Shown here piece by piece: positions 1 to 11,258 of a DNA stretch of 64,000 bases. The translations under genes were made by a program, and so were the position numbers. The notes under the pieces were generated by a model. It did no database searches. It saw only the letters and a list, made by a program, of their open reading frames with translations, and was not told the DNA's origin. The first letter of the stretch is position 1, and every line of letters starts with the position of its first letter. Origin of the DNA: Owenia fusiformis (lineage: Eukaryota; Annelida; Polychaeta; Sabellida; Oweniidae); assembly GCA_903813345.2 (NCBI GenBank), contig CAIIXF020000005.1, forward strand, positions 5,239,375-5,303,374. Direction: 5' to 3'.

Positions 1-300
1 ATAATAAATATATCTGAAATGTTACACGTACTATTGGTTGAGAACCTGAATATAGACTGTTTTAAAACCTTCCTTGGCCATGTTTGCACAACAATTGAAT
101 ACTTGCTCTTGTTCGCGTCCATACTTAACAAAAAATATTTTAAAAATGTATGCCAACTGGGAAGTTTTAACAAAATATGTATACACCTACCCTTGAAACT
201 CCGAATATATTTTAATCCGTAGGTTAGATAAGAATGCTGAATTAAGTTATGACATGGGCTTTCAACTAATTGAAAGCCCATGGTTATGATAAACGAATTA
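1..300 (+). other. Intron-like fragment of the Ly6-like gene array
   Basis: Bases ~60-235 resemble 11090-11260 and the split segment 25470-25543 plus 26180-26275, which lie inside intron 1 of the other array copies. Shared landmarks are 'gttcgcgtcc' and 'atactttaat.cgtag'. This implies that exon 1 of copy I lies just upstream of the window. No coding sequence was recognised. Confidence 0.5.
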
Positions 301-302
301 AA

Positions 303-610
303 CTAAAAATCGGCAACTCCACGGAGTAGCAAATCCCAACGAACACTATAATAAACCATGAATCTGTACAGTCAAAGTGTAATATTTACCATCTACTCTT
401 CTCTTCAATAAATATTTGAGATCACTGTAGTATCACGTAACAGTACTTTAAAGATATCTAAGTAATGGCGAATTCCTGCTCGAGGCAGCCATTTTGAATT
501 TTCCGAGGCACAAATCCAAAAACAATACCATAATTGTGATCTACTCTAAAATTCCTTCAATTTGAGTATAATATAGCCAATCTTCTCACTGTGGAGCAAC
601 TCATAAAGCG
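303..610. repeat. Dispersed repeat fragment (family of 50536-51292)
   Basis: Shares 'gagtagcaaatcccaacgaa', 'gcgaattcctgc' and 'cagccattttgaattttc' with the longer copy inside a NOP14 intron at 50536-51292. This copy is shorter and lacks the GACG microsatellite end. Confidence 0.6.
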
Positions 611-1880
611 AGTTATGAAAACGGATCCCTTTTCGTAAAAAATGGCGCAACCGTCATTCGATAAAATTTGTTTTTCCATGATTCTGTGAGTATACAGGCA
701 AAATCATTTCTACCTTTTTTGCACGTCAGTAAGATTTCGAAATCATCAATTTACTTCCTCTCTTAAGTTACGTAAATGAACTCAGTAAAATACGAAATCG
801 GGCTCACATCCTAGTTCAGTGTGGATACGAAAACGGATACAGTTCCTACTTAATATATCAACGGGTCTATCAAGTTTTATTTTTGTAATACTAGTATGAA
901 AGCATTTCTAGTCCTACTGAAATAAGAAATGTTGTCTGACTGACCTTGTCCCTTGTAAGCGCCTGGGGAATACAGTCCCAAGTGGTAGACTGTGTGGTCC
1001 CAATCGGACCGAACCTAGGGTTACTGTTCATGGACCATTATCTCTAGGGCTATTGGTACTGGACTTAAATTCCGGATATGTCCTATACTTTACTCCCAGG
1101 GTATATAGTTCACAATGGATTATCGTTTTATCCAATGGGTTATTTGTTTCGAATAAAAAGACGTGAAGCCGTATAAGTTGTCATATAAGGGTTATGTACT
1201 GGGAGGTTTTGAATACAGGGTTTATCCTAAGGGATATATGTGTATTTAATCCATCCATATTCCATCCCTCCCATTAAATAACCACTATTTATTATATCAC
1301 TGTTTCATTCATCACATACTCAGATCGGTCCATATCTCACGCTTGAATAAAAAAATAAAAGCAAATATTTCATTCTATGGAGGGCAATACGCAGCCTGTA
1401 GGGCAAGGGAAATACATGCTGCAAAAATCATTGAAAGTGCCCGAACACAAATCTAGCCATAAAGCACATAGGGTGTCAATGAGCTCTATAGGTTGTGAAT
1501 GAGCACTTGGCTAAATAATTTCATCCTATGCTTGGAAATGTCTGCCTTCAGTCCGATTTTTGGTATCGTACCTCATTAATCGTATAATTGTTTTAACGAT
1601 GAAAATGTTTGAAAGTTTTAGTGCTTTCTCAACAGAACTACTGCAAAAAATAAACGTGAAATAAACGTTTACAAATGAGACACTCTAATTCTGATGTTTG
1701 TACGTGTCAACCAAACACAAAATTGTTTCAATTCTAGAAAAAAATAAACATATATTATTTAGAAGAACTTACATCTTTTTGCGCAACATGGATATTAAAT
1801 AACTTCACTATTAGCTATTTGATAACGTATCATTGATCCTTTTATCTAGTTGATCCATCAAAGTAAATTACATTTTGACT
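611..1880. other. Gene-free stretch with repeat relics
   Basis: Bases ~730-775 resemble the centre of the fold-back element at 5786-6307 (tttacttcctc.cttaagtta). Bases ~1130-1260 match 27010-27250 in inverted orientation ('gggtttatcct' core). Nothing else was recognised. Confidence 0.4.
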
Positions 1881-2081
1881 GGATCAACAGTATAGGATCC
1901 TTTGAGAGTCAATGTATTTAAGATGGTCTAGGTAAAGGGTAATATGCAATTCTGCCTTTAAACAAATGCACACGTCATTGTAGCTTAAAACAAAACCAAA
2001 ATTTGAACATTCTCTTTGCGCACACAAATAAGATATTACTATGGATATTTTCAACAATTCATTGCGTATTTTAATTTGCAG

Positions 2082-2530
2082 TTCATTGTTTCGACTGTAA
2101 CTACCACCCAGATGGAATCGGTGGATTTGGCGCATGTTCATTGAAGACGCGCCATGAATTTCCATTAGTTGACACTCCCGGATGTGATTCAGAAACTTGC
2201 TTTATAAGGAAGGATCCTAATGGATGTAAGTATACATGGTGTCTTGTCCCTGAATGATCATTAAGTATAAATTATATTTTTCAACATTTTTCATTCTAAA
2301 ATGACTTTTTACAATAGATAGAGCAGGCGACTTTAACATATTTGTGACGCCATCATATTTCCTGTTTCCGAGGGTGCGCTGACCAGGTCAATTTGCCTTT
2401 GGACGTGGACACCACCAGTGGAAACTGTGCCTACCAAGGATATGGTTCGTACAAGTCACTTTGGTACTTCTGTGGCACACACGAATGCAATAATGGACTT
2501 TTGGAGGAGAAATGCTTCAATTGTGTCTAA
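2082..2530 (+). CDS. Secreted Ly6-like Cys-rich protein, copy I, exons 2-3
   Basis: Exon 2 is 2082-2225: acceptor 'ttaatttgcag', donor 'gtaagt', 144 nt, entry phase 1 and exit phase 1. It encodes HCFDCNYHPDG... with five Cys. Exon 3 ends at the TAA 2528-2530 and contains WYFCGTHECNNG, the CxxxxCN signature that closes Ly6/uPAR three-finger domains. The acceptor used by copy IV (ttag before atatatac) has been deleted here. The next AG, at 2371-2372 after 'cctgtttccg', restores the frame exactly and replaces residues YIYRG by W, so exon 3 can be 2373-2530. Exon 1 would lie left of the window. Ly6 proteins are extracellular or GPI-anchored; no hydrophobic GPI tail is seen, so a secreted product is inferred. 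Family assignment rests on the cysteine pattern only. Confidence 0.6.
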
Positions 2531-2698
2531 ACAATTTAAATGCAATAGACGTTTTTTGAAAATGCAATAGTGGCAGAACGATTGACTTTTAGAAGAGAAT
2601 TTTCCTTTTGCGTAATCATACTGAGACAATAAAATAAGATTGTAGATTGACAATATTAAAACAAAGATTCCCATGTTTTGTCATATTAAACTCTTAAA
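2531..2698 (+). other. 3' tail of Ly6-like copy I with poly(A) signal
   Basis: Homologous to 45047-45240 and 18148-18300. It contains 'gagacaataaaataagattg' with AATAAA near 2629, a plausible cleavage signal about 100 nt after the stop. In copy IV the matching bases read 'caataatataag', so the hexamer is altered there. Confidence 0.5.
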
Positions 2699-2702
2699 GG
2701 CT

Positions 2703-2998
2703 CAATGGCGTAGCGTCATATACGCATAAAACGCCATGGCGTACTCTCAAAATTTAGAGAAAAGTTGATTTTTAAATTGAATTGCCTCACACTTTAAAAA
2801 TGGATAAAATGACCAATAATTTAAATGTCATTAGTCCATTTCGTCGGAATTTCGTATTTTAAAACGCCCCAGAACGCTTCAACTGCAATCTCATTTTCAA
2901 ATTTTCTCGGGGGAGGACCCATCCCCAAACCCCCCTCAAAGATCGTTCGCTTCGCTCCCTCGTGGCGTACACTCAAAAATACCCACGCTACGCCACTG
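2703..2998. mobile_element. 296-bp MITE, TIR CARTGGCGTAG, 4-bp target duplication
   Basis: Starts CAATGGCGTAGCG and ends CTACGCCACTG in inverted orientation. It is flanked by GGCT at 2699-2702 and 2999-3002. The empty site is present at ~18295 ('cttaaaggctggtcaaattg'), which shows the insertion boundaries directly. There is no coding capacity. The superfamily was not identified. Confidence 0.8.
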
Positions 2999-3168
2999 GG
3001 CTGGTCAAATTGTGCAATGCTCGGTAATCAGGATAGGGCATTTTGCAATGTCGAGATAAAGACCCTAAAAACGTAATCGATAAGAAGTAAATTCAATGTT
3101 GTTACTGTAGGTCTATTGGGCATATTTTATAATGATTCAACTAATTGTTATTTAAAGCATTTTCTTTC

Positions 3169-4183
3169 ATATCTTTTTATTTTTATTGTTTTTAATATAT
3201 ATTTATTTAAGTCAAGAACAGCTACATATTTGTCACATAATGTTTACAGAATCGAATATATCGAAATAGATGCATACACGTTGTAAAGTCAATTATGCTT
3301 AATTATCAAGGAAAATCAGTCGAAAGTATATCGTTTAGAGGATCCCATTTATCTCCTCTTCCAACACTTATGTCTAGTTTGTAGTAGGTTAATACATTTA
3401 ACTTTAAACCTCTAAATGTTGGTTTCACTCTAGAATGTTTACATAGGAATACATATCTTTTAAAAATACTAAAAACGTTATTTAAAACAACCGCCTCTTT
3501 GGTCATTAAATTTGGTCCTAATATGATAGTTTGCTTGTTACAGAAATGCTCATATTCTTTTGGGAGCCATTGTTTTATATCTTGTACAAGGTTCTGGACT
3601 ATTGCACAATCATGAAAAAGGTGGCATATTGTTTCTACATGTATCCGACAAAAAGTGCACATATCAGAGTCTGTTAGACCACACATCTTTAAGTATTTGT
3701 TGGTCGTAACAAATCTATGTATTACTTTATAGTTGAATGATGCAAGTTTAGGTTCGAAATTGCTTATTTTGTTCATTTTATTTATTATTTCCCAGTCTCC
3801 TGTTTCAATTGTTGTATTTAAATCGATATTCCACTTTTCCGAATAGGTGCCGTTTATTGGTATACTTTTGATAAATTCCCAGTAGATTTGTTTACATATT
3901 TTTGAATGAGATAGAAACTTATTCAAGTATTTTTTAACCGTACGGGTTTCATTCATATTATGTTCACAAGTTAAAATTGTCTTAATCCAATCATTTGGTA
4001 TTGAGTTTTTTAAAGATAAAAAGTCCAGGAAGTTTAACTTTGCCTTAAATTTTTGGTTAAATTCGTTAAGGTTAAGAACTTGTTTATTCGGCTGAAACAT
4101 ATCTCGGAGTACAAGTATTTCTTTCGCGCCTTTAATTTCTTTAATGATAACCTTAACATTTTCGTTTTATATCTTTTTATTTT
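3169..4183 (-). mobile_element. 5'-truncated LINE insertion with 15-bp target duplication
   Basis: Flanked by the same 15-mer atatctttttatttt at 3169-3183 and 4169-4183. Between them lies the 3' part of a non-LTR retrotransposon on the minus strand, including an ORF2 tail (3306-4100) and a short 3' UTR. 5' truncation with a long target duplication is the normal outcome of target-primed reverse transcription. Confidence 0.75.
3306..4100 (-). pseudogene. LINE ORF2 C-terminal remnant with zf-RVT-like motif
   Basis: About 264 codons are open on the minus strand. The segment FNYKVIHRF...MCGLTDSDMCTFC followed by HLFHDC gives C-x2-C...H-x4-C, the zinc-binding motif found after the reverse transcriptase in L1/Tx1-type LINE ORF2 proteins (zf-RVT). 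The endonuclease and reverse transcriptase domains are absent because the insertion is 5' truncated. It is not expected to act alone; the open frame suggests a fairly young insertion. Confidence 0.65.
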
Positions 4184-4697
4184 ACTGGTCTTTCTATGCA
4201 AAAACATTTTCAGTTTTAAAGGGGACATATGGAGCCATATCGTGTTATATTGGGTTATGTACCGAAAATCCTCGTTTTTTCATAATTCTTTCGAAGATCC
4301 CAATGTTTCCCCATTGGATTGTATAAGAGCATTTGTCTATGGAATTAACTACCCTAAAAAGCATTTTAAAGCTCTTTTCTTCATAGTTTTATTGGTTATG
4401 GGCGGGGGGGTCGCATCCCCTCTGGTTACACCTATGGCCAGATATTGTATTCAGATGCTCAGTAGGTAAAAGTCTAACAGGACTTTTTCAGGTAAATGTG
4501 ACCATTGTACAAAAAGGTAAGTAATGTCAAGACACTCCATTGTGAGATTTGTTGGCTTTGCTTTGTGAATTGGTGCATTGTGGAGGTGCAATATTGACTT
4601 TCCCTATTAATCCGGGGACTTAAGCACTTGTATAATATTTATTTGATTATACTGGTGATATAACATAGTTCTGAAATGTATCAATGGCACCATCATA
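4184..4697. other. No gene recognised
   Basis: AT-rich sequence between the LINE fragment and the first copy of the intergenic duplication. It includes a G-run near 4404-4410. Open frames here are short and overlap one another without codon bias I could see. Confidence 0.4.
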
Positions 4698-5785
4698 CAT
4701 AAGAAAATATTTTAGCAACAATAAAACAATTTTGAAGAGAACAAAACATTGACAGATAACACAATGATGAACACTGTTTTAAATGGTTATATTTCAACAA
4801 TTTCATCATTATGTTAGCGATGTTTTGGGACTGCTCCGCATACTTCTCTCACCTCCGTAACCATGACAACCGTAACATTAACCAGTTTGGACTTATGTGA
4901 TACATATATATTATAAATGTATATCACATTTTTAACAATATATCTTTCGTGTTCATTGTTTCCCAATCATATTATATTTGATGATATATTTGTAATGACC
5001 TATTTTTCGGATTTGGTCTATATACCTGATTTAAAAAGCGGTATATGACAAGCATACATATTTCCATGAATTGCAACAGGCTTTTGATGATACAATGAAT
5101 GGCATAACCAATCTACCATCTCATTTTCACATTGTTATCATTGTATATCAAAGACTTAATGTATAGCATCATAAATCAAAACGAATCGAATGACACTTAA
5201 AAGTACGCTAAATAAATACACCTCGTGTCATCATGTCCTTTACTTGTTTTTTATTTAGTCAAAATAAAACATCTGTACCGAATTTGATTTGAATGTAAAT
5301 GAAGTCTGACGAACAATGCGTATATTTCAATTTTTATGGAATATTTAATGTACCGAATAAAGAAACAGTTTAAACACAAAAGCGTGAACCAGAAGATGTG
5401 TACTGCCAGGCTTTGTTTGTGCAATCTCCACGAGACATGATACACTCATCAATTTTCCATAATTCCACATTGCGACAAAATAAACGATTTCTCTAAATCA
5501 TGTTATTAAAATGCCGTTGAAGTCATGCATAATCCAGAAGCATGATTTGAACAGTGCTCAGCTTTAGGCCACATATTGTATTTTGGGACATCATAAGAAA
5601 AATGATGTATCTTAAAATCATATTATGTTAATTGTTGCCCTTTGCTTACAAAACTAACAAAATATTAAGATAAGAAAATCCAGAATGAAAACTTACATTT
5701 CTCAAAAATAAATTGTTGACTCATGATTTTTATTTCATTAAAATTAAGTATAACTATGAAGGATCAACAAATAAGTTGATGTAGT
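4698..5785. repeat. Intergenic duplication, copy A (pairs with 19869-21007)
   Basis: Near-identical to 19869-21007 in direct orientation, starting at 'acataaga.aatattttagc' and continuing to 'aacaaataagttgat'. It belongs to the unit that was tandemly duplicated with the Ly6-like gene. Small indels distinguish the copies. No coding function seen. Confidence 0.8.
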
Positions 5786-6307
5786 CACTGGTGATCCACT
5801 CGATTACGCTGGTTACCAAAATGAACCGTTTTTGTAACAAAATGTCGGAACGTCGAAGGAACGATTTTTCTTTTTTCCTTATTTCACGCCTTGTAGGCAG
5901 AATCCCCACGACGTTTTTTCTCACAACGTGCATCAGTATCATATGTTTTAGAAAATGTACTCGTACATGTTTGCGAAAAATAGCTCAGAAGACAACAGAA
6001 TCGTCGATTTACTTCCTCACTTAAGTTACATAAACGGTTTGGGTTAAAAGTGCAGATCTTAACTGTTTTTCGAAAATCCGTTTACGTAACTTAAGTGAGG
6101 AAGTAAATCGACGATTCTGTTGTCTTCTGAACTATTTGTTCGCAAATATGAACAATTTCTTAAACATTTGATACTGATACACGTTTGTGTTAAAAAATGT
6201 CGTGGGAATTAATAGGAAACTTGAAAAATCGTACCTTCGATGTTCCGACATTTTGTTACCAAAACGAACCGTTTTGGTAACCAGCGTAATCGAGTGGATC
6301 ACCAGTG
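5786..6307. mobile_element. 522-bp fold-back element, CAC/GTG ends, 5-bp target duplication
   Basis: Begins CACTGGTGATCCACTCGATT and ends with its reverse complement. The whole element is a near-palindrome centred near 6045, with arms of ~240 bp. Flanks are GTAGT (5781-5785) and CTAGT (6308-6312). The paralogous empty site at 21003-21007 reads CTAGT once, so the target duplication is CTAGT with one later change on the left. Non-coding. CAC ends with a 5-bp duplication are features of Transib-like transposons, but no transposase is present to confirm this. Confidence 0.8.
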
Positions 6308-6378
6308 CTAGTCGAGCATTAAATAAATTTTAGTATAACCAGTTATTTAAAGGAATAAAATCTATATGTGTTGAGGTA

Positions 6379-7534
6379 CACTCCCATCCAAAAGTTTGGC
6401 AACCTTAGTTCCCTCATTGAACTACGTGTTAAAGCCTTTTTATGTTTAAACTTTTATTTACATAATCTGTGAGATCATAAACAATAATTAATTCAATTTT
6501 CAAAAATTCACCAGATTTATCATCAATTTTCGACCTATTGTAATTGAGGAAAAATTGGGAAAATTTGAAGGCATTGGAAATGAAGTCAAGTTACATTTCC
6601 ATCAATATTATAAGAATTTTCCTCGCTGGTTATGTAAATAAAAATTCAAATATAAAGAGGCTTTAAAGTCCCCATATAAAGTTTAAACCACTTTGGCTTA
6701 TATTGTAGTTTTACCCAATGCTATCAAAGTGTGATGTGTGAAACTTTTTTATGAATTTCAAAAAGTGGTTTTTGATAGACTTTTTGTTCCAAAATTTGTG
6801 ATTTTATTTAAATCTAACTTTTAGAGGTCACGCATATCTTTTGATTAGCCACAATTCATACCAATGCATAGCATTCATCCTCCCATGTTTTTTGCCGAAA
6901 AAATTAAGAAAATCGGTGCATAAATAAGTAAGAAATGAACTTATCAGTGCATGAAAATGGTTCTGAGAAAAATGCATTTCAAAATTTTAGTTCTCATAGA
7001 AACCAATGGTACAATGATATCAAAAACATAATATATTCTCCCTTTTAACCTGGTTAGACAATCAAAATTGGTTTATTATTGAAGTCTAGCATATTTAGAA
7101 AAGATTGACATCGAAAAAAAATTTCAATTTTTTTCAAAAAGTTTTTGCTACCTTAGTGACATCACCAATGTTTCAAAATATTTTGATATTTGAAGTGGCC
7201 CAATAAATATGGCATTTTATTATTGAAATAGTGTGTCCTTTGTTCAATCTTTGCATTGGTGTTAAAAAGATAATCTTTTTTGAAATGCATTAAGAAATAT
7301 TTGATGGTTAAAGAATTTCAACTTTTTTTGAAAAATGGCGGGAAATTTGAATATTTGAGAAATGAAATGCTTACAACTTTTTTTCAAATTTTTTTTGTTC
7401 AAAAATCTCTAAAATAACTTTTTAAGTCATTATAAATAGTAAATGAATGATAAAAAAATATTTTCAAACTTTAGACGGGGACTTGAACACTTCCATCGAG
7501 GGAGCTAAGGTTGCCAAACATTTGGAAGGGAGTG
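6379..7534. mobile_element. 1.16-kb TIR element at a TA target
   Basis: Left end CACTCCCATCCAAAAGTTTG and right end CATTTGGAAGGGAGTG form the TIRs (inner part gttgccaaac / gtttggcaac). It is flanked by TA at 6377-6378 and 7535-7536. The empty site is at ~10221-10240 ('gttgaggtatatatcatcaa'). A TA duplication is typical of the Tc1/mariner group. The inside is AT-rich with no intact frame. A left-end fragment of the same family is at 21075-21230 and a reversed copy at 18310-19875. Confidence 0.75.
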
Positions 7535-7781
7535 TATATATCATCAATTTGTTTGCACAATCTCCGAAAATAATAGGTGGCGCACAATGTAATGGATGAG
7601 ACAACAGTCATTTAATAAAAATGCCTGTTTTGATGGCGTATTTTATTCGCCCCATCTAATTTATATCTGTGTTTAACATCACTCATATTTTTCGACATTT
7701 CATTCTAAGACGAATTTTTTCAAAAAAGACCAGGCGAATTTCACATTTTAATTTTTTTAACAAATTATATTTCCTGTTCAG

Positions 7782-7952
7782 ATATATACCGAGGTTGCGC
7801 TGATCAGGCTAATCTGCCGTGGACACGACTAGCGGTAAATGTACCTGCCATGACCAAGGATATGGTGGACTCCAAACAAATCACTGTGGTACTTCTGCAG
7901 CAAGCATGAATGCAATAACGGATTTTTGGAGAGATGCTCAAATTGTGTTTAA
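7782..7952 (+). pseudogene. Decayed exon 3 of a Ly6-like copy
   Basis: The acceptor 'cctgttcag' and first codons (IYRGCADQ) match copy IV exon 3. The frame is then broken: a ~7-nt loss after 'aatctgcc' and a 5-nt gain 'ggact' near 7870. The end still reads WYFCSKHECNNG...C..CV then TAA in one of the frames. No matching exon 1 or 2 was found close by, so this is a partial relic within intergenic copy A. Confidence 0.7.
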
Positions 7953-8157
7953 ACAATTTGAATGCAAAAGACGTTATCGAAAATTATAAACCATCGTATA
8001 CTGGGATAACGATTGACTTAAAGGAAGTTAGACGAGAATTTTGCTTTTGTGAAATTATATTTAGCCAATAAAATGAAGTTAGTATATATTTATAATTTAC
8101 ATTGAACATGGTCATACACCGCTGGATGCCAAGTTTTAGCTTAGCATACACCATAAT

Positions 8158-8485
8158 GCCCTGGTCAGATTTGCTCCGATTTTCGCTACGGCGCCCGGCC
8201 GATTGAGTATTTTGTTCAAAATTGAATACAATATTGAACAAAGCATTCAATCGGCCGGGCGCCGGCCGATGGATCGGAGCAAATGCGACCCAGGCATAAA
8301 TAATAATCTTGGTTCTGGTTGAGGTCGGAAATGCCGACTAATGCCTTGGTCACATTTGCTCCGATTTTCACTACGGCGCCCGGCCGATTGAGTATTTTGT
8401 TCAAAATTGAATACAATATTGAGCAAAACACTCAATCGGCCGGGCGCTGGCCGATGGATCGGAGCAAATGTGACCCAGGCATAAG
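8158..8485. repeat. Two tandem ~140-bp palindromic units
   Basis: Units at ~8158-8302 and ~8342-8485 each run from 'ggtca.atttgctccgat' through 'cggcgcccggccgattga' and back through the reverse complement to 'atcggagcaaatg.gaccc'. They are GC-rich stems in an AT-rich region. A truncated relative sits at ~42085-42150. They resemble short MITEs able to form strong hairpins. No clear target duplication was found. Confidence 0.65.
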
Positions 8486-8526
8486 CAATGAAAGGTCTCA
8501 CCTTCCCACTAGGAATTCTGATGATT

Positions 8527-9660
8527 TCACAGAAATCTGAGCAAAATGCGTTTGTTTAGTCCCTTGGCGTGTGTCGTATTTATAGGATATCTTATAATTT
8601 TGAGGAATATCAATCTTATCTACGAGGTGATATTGATATCTGCACGAGAGAGCGAATCGAACGAGAGCATATATCAATATCACCGAGTACATGGATGTGA
8701 TATCCTGAAGAAATCTTAGAATGTTCTTATTATCATACATTCTTACTAGAGTAATGAAAGTTGGAGGGAAATCAACAAGCGGAGTATATCGTCAAGATAT
8801 CCTCCGCATATTTGTTTTCCGAAGTATATCGTAGCGATATCCTCCAGTTGTTCATTTTGCCAATATATATCAATTTTATTTTTTCATGTTATTACAATTT
8901 AGTACACTAAATGTAAGATAATTTTGAATCACTTGATGTTGATGTTTGATGTCATACAATAAAGTTTTTATTTTTCAAAATGTCACAAAGTTAAGTCTGG
9001 GTTTGTATCATATAAAAATCAGATCTTGATTTGAATTAATATGATTTCATGAAAAAATTAAAGTCATGAATATCATGGGATAAAAAAAACTTATTGTATA
9101 ATTCTTTCCTCGTAATAAAACACTGTCATGTTTATTGTGCGACACCTACGAAAAAGAAGATGAAGAGCATTTCTTACTTAAATGCCCTTCAAATGAATAT
9201 GTCATATTCAGAGAACAACTTAATACTCATTGTTATGAATGGGATATCCAAATGAATGTTAAAAACCTCCTTGGCATTGGTACGGAAGAATGGCACTTTA
9301 CAAACGAACAAACACTTGCGTGACTAAAAGATATTGCATGTATAGTCATGCAACAACATACATGCCGTCAGCGATATCTAACAAACTTACACACTTAATG
9401 TAACTTCATTCAGTGGAGGAGGGTGGCCCTCAAGGGAGGTACATGGGCCGACCAGGGGACTATCCTCTCTCACTGAAATATAATTAATATCTTACTATTC
9501 TGGATGAACAGTACCAACCTTGGGGAAGGTACAGAGTGTAATGTGTAATAATAATTTTAATTGTTCTCTTTGGTAGTACCAACCTTGGGGAAGGTACCCT
9601 TTATAAAGCAGATTAATTATTCTAGACTTGTAAGTAGTCGTCTGATATAATTAAATTATG
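8527..9660. repeat. Intergenic duplication, second part of copy A (pairs with 21232-22380)
   Basis: Near-identical to 21232-22380. It contains two imperfect palindromes of the type ggagtatatcg...cgatatcctcc (8775-8850), a LINE-type zinc-motif fragment (9117-9323), and the repeated motif gtaccaaccttggggaaggt at ~9511 and ~9576. In copy B the segment corresponding to 6540-8526 is absent. Confidence 0.75.
9117..9323 (+). pseudogene. Retroelement zinc-motif remnant
   Basis: Frame reads CLLCDTYEKEDEEHFLLKCP, i.e. C-x2-C, then H-x4-C, like the zinc motif after reverse transcriptase in several retroelements. It runs only ~60 codons to a stop. The duplicate at 21850-22055 has lost two residues (LK) and has a frame change near the end, so neither copy is functional. 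Confidence 0.5.
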
Positions 9661-9920
9661 AAAGCCCGATGTCGATTCCTCTACAGATTCAGAAATGCAG
9701 GATATAGCAATACCCCTAACCCAACACCCTAAAAGCAACGATATAATATTATTGTCATTTGATGGTACTTTTTTATTGACTGATGCTCATATCATTATAT
9801 GTATACGATGATCATAACTGGATGTACCAACCTCAGGGAAGGTACACTCTTTATGATTTAAAACTTACTGGACATTTTAAGTAATTATTCTGAATATATC
9901 AATCTTTGGGAAGGTTTATT
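9511..9920. repeat. Repeated GTACC hairpin motif
   Basis: gtaccaaccttggggaaggt followed by ac occurs at ~9511 and ~9576. A variant with 'cctcagggaaggtac' is near 9826 and a weaker form near 9895. The motif is self-complementary at its ends (GTACC/GGTAC). Copy B has two forms at ~22239 and ~22305. Confidence 0.5.
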
Positions 9921-10502
9921 CTTTGTATTCATGTATAACTGTTTTAATCTGATATATCTTGTATTGTACAAACGTCAACGCGGTAGCCTGACGTTGACAA
10001 TTTATATGGATTAGAATTTGTTTTGTGCTTGTTTGTTTGATTGTTTGTAAATATTGATCTTTTTATAATTGCATGAATGTATCTCCTTTTTATGAAGGGC
10101 AATAAATATATACATACATGTTCCACGTAAATACTTGACAGCAGTTATTTGACAATTGCTAAGAGAAATGTGATTATCCAGCTTCTGAATATTATTCAAT
10201 TTTTATCTTTTGTAATATGTGTTGAGGTATATATCATCAATTCATTTGAACTCCAAATATAATAGGTGCCACACAATGTGCCATTGATTACTATTGGTTA
10301 AAACGGTAAATGGAATATAAATCGTTTTAAACATATCTTGGCACTCATGCCATGCACGTGCCATCCATGATTTTGAAAATTTACGTCAAATAGGAAATTC
10401 TTTCGTTCATCATTTAGTATTTAAGTCCATGTTTAGATTGTGATGTTACACTCTTTAGAGAGAATTTGACTTGCATATTTACAAAAGGCCATTAAGAATA
10501 TA
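9921..10502 (+). other. 5' flank of Ly6-like copy III
   Basis: Shares long stretches with 23462-23710 and with 24641-24869, the flank of copy IV exon 1, ending 'ttacaaaaggccatt.aagaata' just before the start codon. No clear TATA box was found. The flank contains the empty site (10228-10229, TA) for the 6379-7534 insertion. Confidence 0.5.
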
Positions 10503-10578
10503 ATGATGATCAAACTGAGGAAGTTTGTTGCAATAATGTGCTTGATAGCTGTAACACGAGCGGGTTTTAATCAAAAAG
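10503..10578 (+). pseudogene. Ly6-like copy III, exon 1 (signal peptide), orphaned
   Basis: ATG at 10503 opens MMIKLRKFVAIMCLIAVTRA, a short signal peptide with a basic N-region, a hydrophobic core and an Ala cleavage site, then GFNQK and a G|gt donor at 10579. It matches exon 1 of copy IV. Downstream, intron sequence passes directly into the 3' tail at ~18130-18150 with exons 2 and 3 missing, so this copy is most likely dead. Its intron also carries a 4.5-kb palindromic insertion (11259-15733). Confidence 0.65.
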
Positions 10579-11258
10579 GTTTGTTATTTTCAATTAACAT
10601 TTAAATTCATAACATAACAATGATAATATGTAAATGTAAACAAAATATTTTATGCGCACATCTTTGAAAACTATGAATAATACTGACCATATATAAATTG
10701 GAATAAAAATATGAACACAGCTAATCGATCTGAAATTAGAGGTTGAACTAATTAATTGTTCGAATTATTCCTTTTTCTTTCCCCACCCCAAAAATCTGAA
10801 TACATTTTACCAACAAACTTATACACATAAAAACCTGAAATCATGCATATGTCAATTAGATGAGAAAGATATGAACACAGTCATGATAAATAAATTAAAT
10901 AATCATTCCAAAATTCCATGTTGATTAGATTATTAGATTATTTTGTATTTAAAATAATATGAATTCAATAGCTTTGTATATCAATGAAAGATTATAGGAA
11001 CGGCAAAGTATTAAACATTATATACTTCTCAAGTTTTACTATTGGTTCAAAACAGCAAATCTAAGTTTTGAAACATTTCTTTGCACACTTAGCTAGCGAA
11101 TACTTGGTGTTTTTGTTCGCGTCCTTATTTGACAAAACTAATTTATCGATATTGAGAATGTATGGTAAATCAACATTTAATATTTAAGCCAATCAGGTTG
11201 TGATGTTTCAATTTCTATGAAGAAAAAAGAATAAGAAAACTGAATATACTTTAATGCG

